Origin: a virus
Reading direction: 5' to 3' (one strand)
IMG/VR virus record: IMGVR_UViG_3300032304_001283
Coordinates: 1-30,404 of that record
Length of the DNA: 30,404 nt
Shown: positions 1-7,435 of the stretch, piece after piece
Layout: each line of letters starts with the position of its first letter
Position numbering within the stretch: the first letter of the stretch is position 1
Program-made: the position numbers and the translations under genes
The notes under the pieces: generated by a model
Told to the model about the DNA's origin: nothing
What the model saw: the letters and a program-made list of their open reading frames with translations, nothing else
The model's database searches: none

Positions 1-2
1 AA

Positions 3-86
3 AATCCGACTGTGGTATACCGACAAAGAGCGCAAGCTGAAAATCTGGTAATCCGTGAAACCCGGTGTCTTTATGTGGAGAGCTAA
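3..86 (+). CDS. C-terminal tail of an upstream gene (partial, unidentified)
   Basis: The frame is open from the left edge of the window and ends at TAA 84-86, giving the last 27 residues of a protein whose body lies outside the window. The visible peptide is charged (it includes VYRQRAQAENLVIRE) and ends LYVES. The stop codon overlaps the ATG of the next gene by one base (TAATG), which suggests translational coupling within a virion-gene operon. In T4-like marine phages a baseplate gene would be a reasonable neighbour here, but that is only a guess from position. The fragment is too short to identify. Confidence 0.6.
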   Translation, partial: NPTVVYRQRAQAENLVIRETRCLYVES

Positions 87-1138
87 TGGCGATTGGTCGT
101 ATTTCCGGTCAGCTCTTAAAGTCTAACTTACTCCGTGCGGGTGAGAATTTAGCCTTTGAGACCGACTTACTCTATTTGGATGTTGTTAACTCTCGTATCG
201 GGATAAAGACATCATCACCTGCTACTGACCTAGATGTTAATGGTCATATACGTTCCACCAACGTCACCGTAGATAATCAATTAAACATTGGAAGCCTGCA
301 TTTCACAGGCAATACAATAACCAGCGACTCTAACACCATAGTGTTTGCTGCGTCAGCAGGTGAAGCCACAGTATATCATTCAAGATTGCAGATAGACGAT
401 CTGCAACTGCAAGGCAGCACTATATCAACAACTGCTAGTAACAGTTCTATTGAATTAGACCCCAACGGCACTGGTACTGTTAACATCATTGCCAATACCA
501 ACATCACAGGGAATCTTGTGGTCACCGGCAATGTTAATGCCACAGGTAATGTGGTTATCGGCGGAAACATACAGATCGGTGATGCACTCACAGATAACAT
601 TGTGATTAATGCTAGCATCCGCAGTGATCTAGTTCCTGAAACTGATAACACCTACGATTTAGGATCTGCTACATACAGATGGCGAGCTGTATATACCGGA
701 GCATTGTACACAACAGCAGTCAACGTACCCGCACTTGATGTAGGTAACTTGATGTTCCGCGATAATGAAATTACTACCACTACTGGACAAGATCTTTACA
801 TTGATGGCAACGGGGCGGGTGGTGTACGACTAGGCAATTTCCGTATAGTAGATAATGTGATCACCAATGTGGTGCCAGATGCCGTTTCTCAAATCGTTCA
901 ATCAGGAACGGGTTACTTTAAAATTCAAGGAACCAACGGATTTGTTCCTCCTGTGGGAGGCAATGCTACACGCCCTACAGCATATGCGGTATTAGGAATG
1001 ACTAGATTTAACAGTGACTCTGATTCATTAGAAATTTGGAACGGGTCAACATGGGCTAGCCCTGCAGGAACATCCGGTGCAGTAAGCCTTGCTGAAGCTG
1101 AAAGCACCGCAGCGGTTTATGCTCTTACATTAGGATAA
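86..1138 (+). CDS. Small tail-fibre-like virion protein
   Basis: This 350-residue protein begins MAIGRISGQLLKSNLL, which I recognise as a common N-terminus of fibre-like proteins in T4-like cyanophages. I chose ATG 86 because it carries that N-terminus, overlaps the preceding stop by one base and follows GGAGAG. An in-frame GTG at 65 would add seven residues. The segment LDVVNSRIGIKTSSPATDLD matches the 'rIGI-t-sPa--LdVnG' repeat of phage fibres. A Gly/Asn/Thr/Val-rich central part (for example NITGNLVVTGNVNATGNVVI) looks like beta-solenoid or stem repeats. Later come NTYDLGSATYRWRAVYTG and, near the C-terminus, a TRFNSDSDSLEIWNGSTW segment. No membrane segment or enzyme motif is visible. It is probably a fibre or baseplate-attached component. 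The exact virion position is unknown. Confidence 0.75.
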   Translation: MAIGRISGQLLKSNLLRAGENLAFETDLLYLDVVNSRIGIKTSSPATDLDVNGHIRSTNVTVDNQLNIGSLHFTGNTITSDSNTIVFAASAGEATVYHSRLQIDDLQLQGSTISTTASNSSIELDPNGTGTVNIIANTNITGNLVVTGNVNATGNVVIGGNIQIGDALTDNIVINASIRSDLVPETDNTYDLGSATYRWRAVYTGALYTTAVNVPALDVGNLMFRDNEITTTTGQDLYIDGNGAGGVRLGNFRIVDNVITNVVPDAVSQIVQSGTGYFKIQGTNGFVPPVGGNATRPTAYAVLGMTRFNSDSDSLEIWNGSTWASPAGTSGAVSLAEAESTAAVYALTLG

Positions 1139-1142
1139 AGAT

Positions 1143-1475
1143 ATGCCAACTATATTTAAACACAGTCTAGTTACTAGCGTAGGTACTACTCCTACAGATG
1201 TATTAGGAATAGGGGCTGGTGTTAGGGCCACAGTGATAGGTTGTAATTTGGCCAACATCACAGAATATGATACTGTTGTTGTCAATGTTCAAGTTGTTGG
1301 GGCAGATACAACGGTAAGTTATTATGTAAAAGGGCTAGCAATACCGCCAAACACTGCGGTAAAAATAATAACTCAAGGTGAAAAATTAATTTTGCCAGAA
1401 AGCACTGGTATTCGTGTGACTAGTGATACAACTGATAGCATCGATGCCACAGTTAGTTATGTAGAGATATCATAA
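1143..1475 (+). CDS. Small beta-sandwich virion protein
   Basis: This is a 110-residue protein of predicted beta-strand character. It has the pattern VGTTPTDVL near residue 13, TVIGCNLANIT near residue 30, YYVKGLAIPPNTAV in the middle and an IRVTSDTTDSIDATVSYVEI end. The pattern is familiar from small virion structural proteins that sit beside fibre genes in T4-like marine phages. The 109-residue protein at 15140-15469 has the same size and general layout (valine-rich strands, a central proline loop, terminal VVVYGIE). It begins four bases after the preceding stop. No catalytic motif is seen. The role is inferred to be structural, perhaps a fibre-attachment or decoration protein. Confidence 0.6.
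   Translation: MPTIFKHSLVTSVGTTPTDVLGIGAGVRATVIGCNLANITEYDTVVVNVQVVGADTTVSYYVKGLAIPPNTAVKIITQGEKLILPESTGIRVTSDTTDSIDATVSYVEIS
1180..1198 (+). repeat. 19-base direct repeat, first copy
   Basis: The sequence TAGGTACTACTCCTACAGA occurs here and again, with no mismatch, at 1514-1532 in the next gene. It is in the same reading frame in both and encodes VGTTPTD here and LGTTPTE there, with third codon positions identical. Confidence 0.8.
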
Positions 1476-1485
1476 GGAGAAGACC

Positions 1486-1860
1486 ATGGCAGGAAACTCA
1501 AGCACATATTATCTAGGTACTACTCCTACAGAAGGTCTAGGCAACAGTCCTCGATATTGGTATGCCCTACGTAGAAACGAAGATGGTGAAATATTTTTAG
1601 TAAGAAGCGATCAAATTATTGACAGAGATGCCTACGAGTTAAATATTCCAGGTCCATCAGAAGAAGACTTTGATACATTCGTTGTAGGAGTAGATTATTT
1701 AGATGGTATCGATGCTACTCACGAACTAGTAAAAGAAAACATGTTTTATCCTCAATATCGTTGGGACGATAGATCGTTGTTCTACTACGTTGATAGCGAA
1801 GGAATGTTTATTGTAAGAATCAACAAAGGATACACATATCCCACAGGAATTAGTTCATAA
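1486..1860 (+). CDS. Conserved small virion protein, function unknown
   Basis: The protein has 124 residues and is acidic and Tyr-rich, with YYLGTTPTEGLGNSPRYWYA at the start and RWDDRSLFYYVDSEGMFIVR near the end. A good ribosome-binding site (AAGGAGA) lies just before ATG 1486. It resembles an unnamed conserved protein found next to giant fibre genes in T4-like marine phages, but I cannot name it. Its LGTTPTE segment is encoded by the same 19 bases that encode VGTTPTD in the preceding gene. There is no signal peptide, membrane segment or enzyme motif. Placement between fibre genes suggests a virion component or fibre assembly factor. Confidence 0.55.
   Translation: MAGNSSTYYLGTTPTEGLGNSPRYWYALRRNEDGEIFLVRSDQIIDRDAYELNIPGPSEEDFDTFVVGVDYLDGIDATHELVKENMFYPQYRWDDRSLFYYVDSEGMFIVRINKGYTYPTGISS
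1514..1532 (+). repeat. 19-base direct repeat, second copy
   Basis: This is the second exact copy of the 19-base sequence at 1180-1198, 334 bases downstream. The two host proteins otherwise show no obvious similarity, so the shared bases may mark local sequence exchange or a shared docking motif. Confidence 0.8.
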
Positions 1861-1874
1861 ACTAGGATTAAGAA

Positions 1875-4800
1875 ATGGCAGAGTTTAAAATAACAAGATT
1901 TAGATACACCTGGAAAGGCAACTGGGCCGCACTAGATGATTCTACATTATACTATAAAGATGATGTAGTTTATTACAGTGGCTCTGCTTGGGTCTGTATT
2001 AGACAACACGTACCAACTTTGTTTGAAGAAAATCAGCTATTCACTCCCCCCGGCGATACCGATGCAGCTCCAGCATGGACAAAAATGGTCGAAGGTCGAG
2101 ATTGGGCAGACCAATGGACCACCGGAGTATTATACGAGCCCGGTCAATTGGTATTGGCCGGCGGAAATGTCTACCTTTGCGTAGCTTCACACACTGCATC
2201 TACAAACTTTAACAGTGATTTAATCAAATGGGAAATTTTTGCTACCGGAAGTAACTTTAGGAATACATGGACTACTGATACTAGATATCGAGTAGGCGAT
2301 GCTATAAGATACAACGGATACACATATCAGTGTACACTAGAGCATACTTCAGGCACAATATCCGAAGGTATTTCGGTAGGCAACAATGACACAGTAGAAG
2401 ACAGCACAGCAGAAACTTGGTCAACAATAGTAGAAAATTATACATATGTTGGGGCATATCAAACTTCTACACGTTATAGAAAGAATGATCTAGTAAAATA
2501 CGGTGGTAGTATCTTAAAATGTATCACCGAGCATACATCATCGGCTATCTCAGAACAAATTACAAACGCAAATTTTCAAACATACCTCGCCGGATTTGAA
2601 TTTGATAATCAATGGAATTCTACTACCTATTATGCCATAGGGGATGTTACAAGATATGGTGGAATCGTATATGTTGCCGCAGAGAATAATTATAATAGCC
2701 AACCCGGAGTCAACATTATCAATGATAATGGAAATTCCGCATGGACTGTGATAATCAAAGGAGTAAACTTCCGCGGTGAATACGATTCACAAGGTAATGA
2801 ACAATATCAAGAAGGCGATATTGTAAGACGCGGCGGGGCATTATGGGTTAGTTTAACTAATCAGTTTGCCGATGATAGTAGTTTAACGCCATTAGATACA
2901 TCTAATTGGCAGTTACAGATAGCTGCTCAAAATGCTAGAGGCAGCTGGAGAATAGACCAAGCCTATAATTTATACGACATTGTCTATTTTAAAGGAACAG
3001 TATACTACTCAAATGTTTCCCATAACAGCACATTTGAAAACTTTCCAGGAGACAACAGCAACGGTATAGATTACTGGACCACAGTGTTAGTTGGTGATCA
3101 AAATGCTGCTCTAACAATATTAGGTGATTTACTAACCTATAATTTAACACGCAATGTTTTAGAAGATGGTAGCACACAATTTACACTAGGCGATGGAAGT
3201 ACTTTTGGCACAACCGCAGTGCCCATCGGCGCAACAGATCAGCTACTGGTAGTAGAAGATAATGCAGGTAGTATCGGTTATAAAACCTGGGGAAATGTTG
3301 CAAGATTATTTTATGTCGCCACAGACGGAGTAGATGATAGCACAGATCCAAACAGAGGAATAAACTATTTTAAACCCTTCCGTACTGTGCGCTATGCATT
3401 AGAATATGCAGACGACGGATTTGCAGGTAGAACTACAATTAGTGTGCGTACAGGTGAATACTACGAAATACTACCTTTGATTGTGCCAGCAGGAACAGCG
3501 GTGGTAGGCGAAGAATTAAGATCTACCACTATTAGAGCCAGTGAACCAATCGCAGCGTTGGCCACCGATGCAGAATATACTCTAGAAACTTTGACTAGAA
3601 TTGGTACATTATTATCAAACATTATTCAAGGTGTTGTAGTTTTGGTATCTGCAGGAAATACTCAACCTCAAATTACATCATCACCGTCGACAAACATAGC
3701 AGCAGGTGTTGTAAACGATGTTTGGGCCGATATAATTGACACCATAGACTTTATGGTTAACGATATAGGAGCAATGCCAACTGTTACCGGATCTAATACG
3801 TTAACTATAGACTCGGGAAGATTATTAGCCGTTGATATTTTAGAAGCTAACAGAGAATTTATAAAAGTAGAAGCTATTGCATTTATGGCAGTAACAAATC
3901 CTCTGTACATATTTGACACTAGCAAGTGTCGTAGAGATCTAGATCGATTTATTGATGCGGTAAAATATGATTTGCGATATCCTGGAAATTACAAATCTGT
4001 ACTAGCTGGTAGATACTATGCTAATGCGGTAATTGGAAGTCAACTAGAAGACATGTTCTATGTTAGAGATACCTGCGGCATTAGAAATCTTACACTAAAG
4101 GGATTAGCCGGAACATTGCCTCCCCTAGTTGAAGGTGATGTTTATAGAATCCCTACAGGAGGAGCATTTGTCAGCCTAGACCCAGGATGGGGACCAGATG
4201 ACCAGCGAGTGTGGATCATAAACAGAAGTTGTTATGTACAAAACGTTACAACCTTTGGAGTAGGAGCAGTAGGCCAAAAAGTAGACGGATTGTTGCATAA
4301 TGGTGGTAACAAATCTATTGTCAGTAACGACTTCACACAAGTAGTATCAGACGGTATCGGTGCGTGGATGCTTAACGGCGGCCGCGGTGAACTTGTGTCG
4401 GTGTTTAGCTACTATGCACACATTGGTATGTTTTCTCAAGATGGTGGTATCATCCGTGCAACCAACGGTAACAGTTCTTATGGAGACTTCGGCGCAGTTG
4501 CTGATGGAATCGATCCCGACGAAACTGTGAGGTTTGGACAACTTAATACCAGAACAGAGCAGGCTGTTGTGGTTTCAGCATTTGCTGGAGAAATTTTAGA
4601 TTTTATTCTAGCACTTGAATTTGCTAACTGCGGCCAGAATTACACTTCAGCAGAGTATACAATTACTAGTTCAGGTGCAGGAGCCGTCGCGATACAAGAA
4701 GAATTTAGAGATAACGCCATGTTTGAATGTCTGATTTTGACATCCGGCAGCGGATTTAATCAGTACGGTAACCAAGCACAGTTTGGCGGAACATTATCTA

Positions 4801-7409
4801 TTACGTTGGCCACAGCCGAAACAGTTATTGAAGCTGACATACTTGGCATGCGAATAATTATTATATCAGGCGAAGGTACAGGTCAGTATGGATATGTTTA
4901 TTCATATAACCCTTCAACAAAACTGTGTACCGTTTACAGAGAAAGCGATGATTTACCAGGTTGGGATCATATTGATCCAGGCACCCCATCAAATCCACTG
5001 TTAACTGCTGGTACACGCTATCGTATTGAACCAAGAATTGCATTTAGTCCTCCTCCGTACTCGGCCGAAGCAATAGCATTAACAGAACCAAATGTATGGG
5101 CAGCAGCAGTCTACGGTGAAACTAGCCAAACATTTATCAATGTAACAGGCACTGTTGGCACAGGTACTACTGTAGACATTGTTCCAGCTGCTGCTAGATT
5201 TACCGTGGTAAAAACCGGAAGAACTTATTCAATTACACAGACCAATGGCGGTGCAGGATATGAAGTGGGCGATACTATAACCATTGACGGTAATGATGTT
5301 GGTGGAACAATAGTCGAACACGATATAGTACTCACAGTCACTGATGTATCAGACGACAGTACTAATTCAGTACTAGCATTTATAATAGCTGACGATAGTT
5401 TAATTGCTGCTAGTGGCAAATTTATTCTAGCACCACCTGCTGGGCACTTTGGCAAATACTCCTCGGACGGGCAAACCTGGGCAAGTTTTGATTTTCCTAC
5501 AGACGGAAACTGGAAATGTCTAGCAGCAGGAGATAATAAATTTGTTGCTATAGCAAATAATTCTAGTGATGCAGCCAGCAGCACTAACGGAATAGATTGG
5601 ACAGCACAATTTATGCCAGCTTCAAGAAACTGGAACGGAGTTGTTTACGGTAAACCTTCCACAGCGGCTACAGGGATATTTGTAGCAGTAGCAGGCAACT
5701 TAAATTCTGCAGCACGTTCTACCAATGGTATAGATTGGACATTTTCAACAATGCCCACAGTCGGCGACTCTACTCTAAATGAATGGGTTGATATTACATT
5801 TGGTTTAAATAAATTTATAGCCATAGCCAATTCAGGTAACATTGCAGCAGAAGGATTATGGGACGGTACAAGCCTAACCTGGTCTGGATACATCATGGAC
5901 GTGGTTGCAGACTCCTCAGCGAAAGATTGGGTATCTGTGGCCTACGGTAATAAAAGATTTGTTGCTATAAGCAGCACAGGTGATGTGGCCTACAGTGCTG
6001 ATGGTAGAGATTGGAAGCCAGCGACTTTGCCTACACAGGACGGGTCAACAACACACAACTGGAAACAGATTAGATACGGTCAAGGAGTTTTCTTTGCTGT
6101 AGGCGACACTGGATCGAAGACTGTGGGAGCAGAACCAACTACTGGACCAACAACCTACGCTGCTACTTCATATGACGGCATTGTATGGACTGAAAGAACT
6201 TTGGCTTCAGAACTAAATTGGGGAGTAATAGCATTTGGTAATCCAGATATTACTCTAGGCGATAGTACTTTAACTAACAGTAAACCGACTTGGATTGTAA
6301 CATCCTCTACATCTAGTGATACTATTAATCGAGTGTATACCGGAGCTAGAGCATTAGGTCGAGTAGTTGTTGGAGGAGAGGGCATATCTTCTATAAAGAT
6401 TTGGGAACCAGGCAGCGGATATACATTAGATCCTGTTATGACCTTAACCGATCCGGGCAAAATTCTTGATCCGGTGTATAAGCCAAGATTAGCAGATGGC
6501 TCTCTAGCGCAGCCGACACTCATCACTAAGGGAACTTCTTATAAAACCAGTACCACATCGGTAACTATTGTCGGAGACGGCTTTGCTGATATAATTCCTG
6601 TAGGTAGATTTATCACTGTAGATGATCTAGATTTTGTACCAGGCCCAGGGGCACAATTTTATATTGCAGGAAGACAAAATTATTTTGTTGCAGTGCTTGT
6701 GGGAATTAACGAACAAGTATTGCCCAATGGAAAAATTCGATCAAATTTCCAACTCAGTCCTAGACCCGATATAGGAGATTTTCTAGAACACGGTATGGAA
6801 GTTCTTATCAGAGAACGATACAGCCAGGTTCGTATTACAGGTCATGATTTCTTAGACATAGGTTCAGGTAATTTTGAAGAAACTAATTATCCTGATCTGT
6901 ATGTAAATTATGATTTTACTACAGCACCATTCCAGGAAGTACAAAATCTTAATGGCGGCCGGGTATTCTACACCTCTTCCGACCAAGATGGTAACTTCCG
7001 TGCAGGTGAACAATTTGCAGTAGAACAAGCCACTGGTGTTATTACTATCAGTGCCGACTTTTTCGATCTAGCAGGCCTTACAGAATTACGATTATCGGGT
7101 ATTAATGTAGGATCTACAGCAGTAATTAGAGAATTTAGTAAAGACCCACTATTTTTACAAAATTCAAATAATGTAATTCCAACGCAACGTGCTATTAGAG
7201 CCTATTTGAATTCTAGGCTAAACGTTGGAGGTGAAGATTTATTAACTCCTAGTATTATTGCAGGTACAGTAAAAGTGGGGCCAAACTTAATTAGTAATAC
7301 AGCAGCATTAACTATAACTGTTCCGGTAATAGCTGAATTTGATGGTAGCGGAGCCGGAGTTAGTGGAAGTTTAGTAGCACAGACTATGTTCTTCAGAAGT
7401 TTTAGATAA
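1875..7409 (+). CDS. Giant modular tail fibre / beta-helix adhesin (1844 aa)
   Basis: Domains in order: MAEFK start; seven W/Y-rich modules at about residues 5-407 (core YxxGDxVxYxGxxYxC followed by HT), resembling small carbohydrate-binding CBM5/12-like repeats; a pectate-lyase-like beta-helix entry near 477 (FYVATDGVDD, then PFRTVRYALEYA) with ISVRTGEYYEILPLIVPAGT near 521; one helical insert with KCRRDLDRFIDAVKYDL near 685; a conserved helix core near 785-880 (YYAHIGMFSQDGG, NSSYGDFGAVADGID); five or six Asp-box-like motifs at about 1196-1435 (SSDGQTW, STNGIDW twice, SADGRDW, SYDGIVW), suggesting a propeller; and a conserved C-terminal segment near 1693 (GGRVFYTSSDQDGNFR) and 1768 (PTQRAIRAYL). 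It is paralogous to the next gene throughout. It probably binds or degrades a host surface glycan. Hydrolase activity is not shown by any catalytic motif I can identify. Confidence 0.85.
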   Translation: MAEFKITRFRYTWKGNWAALDDSTLYYKDDVVYYSGSAWVCIRQHVPTLFEENQLFTPPGDTDAAPAWTKMVEGRDWADQWTTGVLYEPGQLVLAGGNVYLCVASHTASTNFNSDLIKWEIFATGSNFRNTWTTDTRYRVGDAIRYNGYTYQCTLEHTSGTISEGISVGNNDTVEDSTAETWSTIVENYTYVGAYQTSTRYRKNDLVKYGGSILKCITEHTSSAISEQITNANFQTYLAGFEFDNQWNSTTYYAIGDVTRYGGIVYVAAENNYNSQPGVNIINDNGNSAWTVIIKGVNFRGEYDSQGNEQYQEGDIVRRGGALWVSLTNQFADDSSLTPLDTSNWQLQIAAQNARGSWRIDQAYNLYDIVYFKGTVYYSNVSHNSTFENFPGDNSNGIDYWTTVLVGDQNAALTILGDLLTYNLTRNVLEDGSTQFTLGDGSTFGTTAVPIGATDQLLVVEDNAGSIGYKTWGNVARLFYVATDGVDDSTDPNRGINYFKPFRTVRYALEYADDGFAGRTTISVRTGEYYEILPLIVPAGTAVVGEELRSTTIRASEPIAALATDAEYTLETLTRIGTLLSNIIQGVVVLVSAGNTQPQITSSPSTNIAAGVVNDVWADIIDTIDFMVNDIGAMPTVTGSNTLTIDSGRLLAVDILEANREFIKVEAIAFMAVTNPLYIFDTSKCRRDLDRFIDAVKYDLRYPGNYKSVLAGRYYANAVIGSQLEDMFYVRDTCGIRNLTLKGLAGTLPPLVEGDVYRIPTGGAFVSLDPGWGPDDQRVWIINRSCYVQNVTTFGVGAVGQKVDGLLHNGGNKSIVSNDFTQVVSDGIGAWMLNGGRGELVSVFSYYAHIGMFSQDGGIIRATNGNSSYGDFGAVADGIDPDETVRFGQLNTRTEQAVVVSAFAGEILDFILALEFANCGQNYTSAEYTITSSGAGAVAIQEEFRDNAMFECLILTSGSGFNQYGNQAQFGGTLSITLATAETVIEADILGMRIIIISGEGTGQYGYVYSYNPSTKLCTVYRESDDLPGWDHIDPGTPSNPLLTAGTRYRIEPRIAFSPPPYSAEAIALTEPNVWAAAVYGETSQTFINVTGTVGTGTTVDIVPAAARFTVVKTGRTYSITQTNGGAGYEVGDTITIDGNDVGGTIVEHDIVLTVTDVSDDSTNSVLAFIIADDSLIAASGKFILAPPAGHFGKYSSDGQTWASFDFPTDGNWKCLAAGDNKFVAIANNSSDAASSTNGIDWTAQFMPASRNWNGVVYGKPSTAATGIFVAVAGNLNSAARSTNGIDWTFSTMPTVGDSTLNEWVDITFGLNKFIAIANSGNIAAEGLWDGTSLTWSGYIMDVVADSSAKDWVSVAYGNKRFVAISSTGDVAYSADGRDWKPATLPTQDGSTTHNWKQIRYGQGVFFAVGDTGSKTVGAEPTTGPTTYAATSYDGIVWTERTLASELNWGVIAFGNPDITLGDSTLTNSKPTWIVTSSTSSDTINRVYTGARALGRVVVGGEGISSIKIWEPGSGYTLDPVMTLTDPGKILDPVYKPRLADGSLAQPTLITKGTSYKTSTTSVTIVGDGFADIIPVGRFITVDDLDFVPGPGAQFYIAGRQNYFVAVLVGINEQVLPNGKIRSNFQLSPRPDIGDFLEHGMEVLIRERYSQVRITGHDFLDIGSGNFEETNYPDLYVNYDFTTAPFQEVQNLNGGRVFYTSSDQDGNFRAGEQFAVEQATGVITISADFFDLAGLTELRLSGINVGSTAVIREFSKDPLFLQNSNNVIPTQRAIRAYLNSRLNVGGEDLLTPSIIAGTVKVGPNLISNTAALTITVPVIAEFDGSGAGVSGSLVAQTMFFRSFR
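1890..3095 (+). repeat. Seven W/Y-rich modules in the first giant fibre
   Basis: Seven units of about 50-65 residues each start with a W near 'W--sT-Y' followed by YxxGDxVxYxGxxYxC-like cores (for example YRVGDAIRYNGYTYQC, YRKNDLVKYGGSILKC) and often HTS. They resemble short carbohydrate-binding modules of the chitin-binding type 3 kind. Later units lose the Cys and His. Confidence 0.7.
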
Positions 7410-7417
7410 GATAAATA
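7410..7417 (+). promoter_or_regulatory. Possible late promoter box before the second giant fibre
   Basis: GATAAATA lies in the 26-base gap between the giant fibres, 18 bases before ATG 7436. It matches the core of the T4 late promoter (TATAAATA), read by the phage sliding-clamp-dependent sigma factor, at seven of eight positions. A start point about six bases downstream would fall just before the GGAG ribosome-binding site at 7426. AT-rich matches arise by chance, so this is tentative. Confidence 0.35.
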
Positions 7418-7435
7418 TTGATAACGGAGTAAGCA

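Noticed and set aside
5225-5584. Open frame of 119 codons on the - strand inside the first giant fibre
   Set aside because: Antisense shadow of the fibre coding frame. The + strand frame carries conserved motifs throughout.
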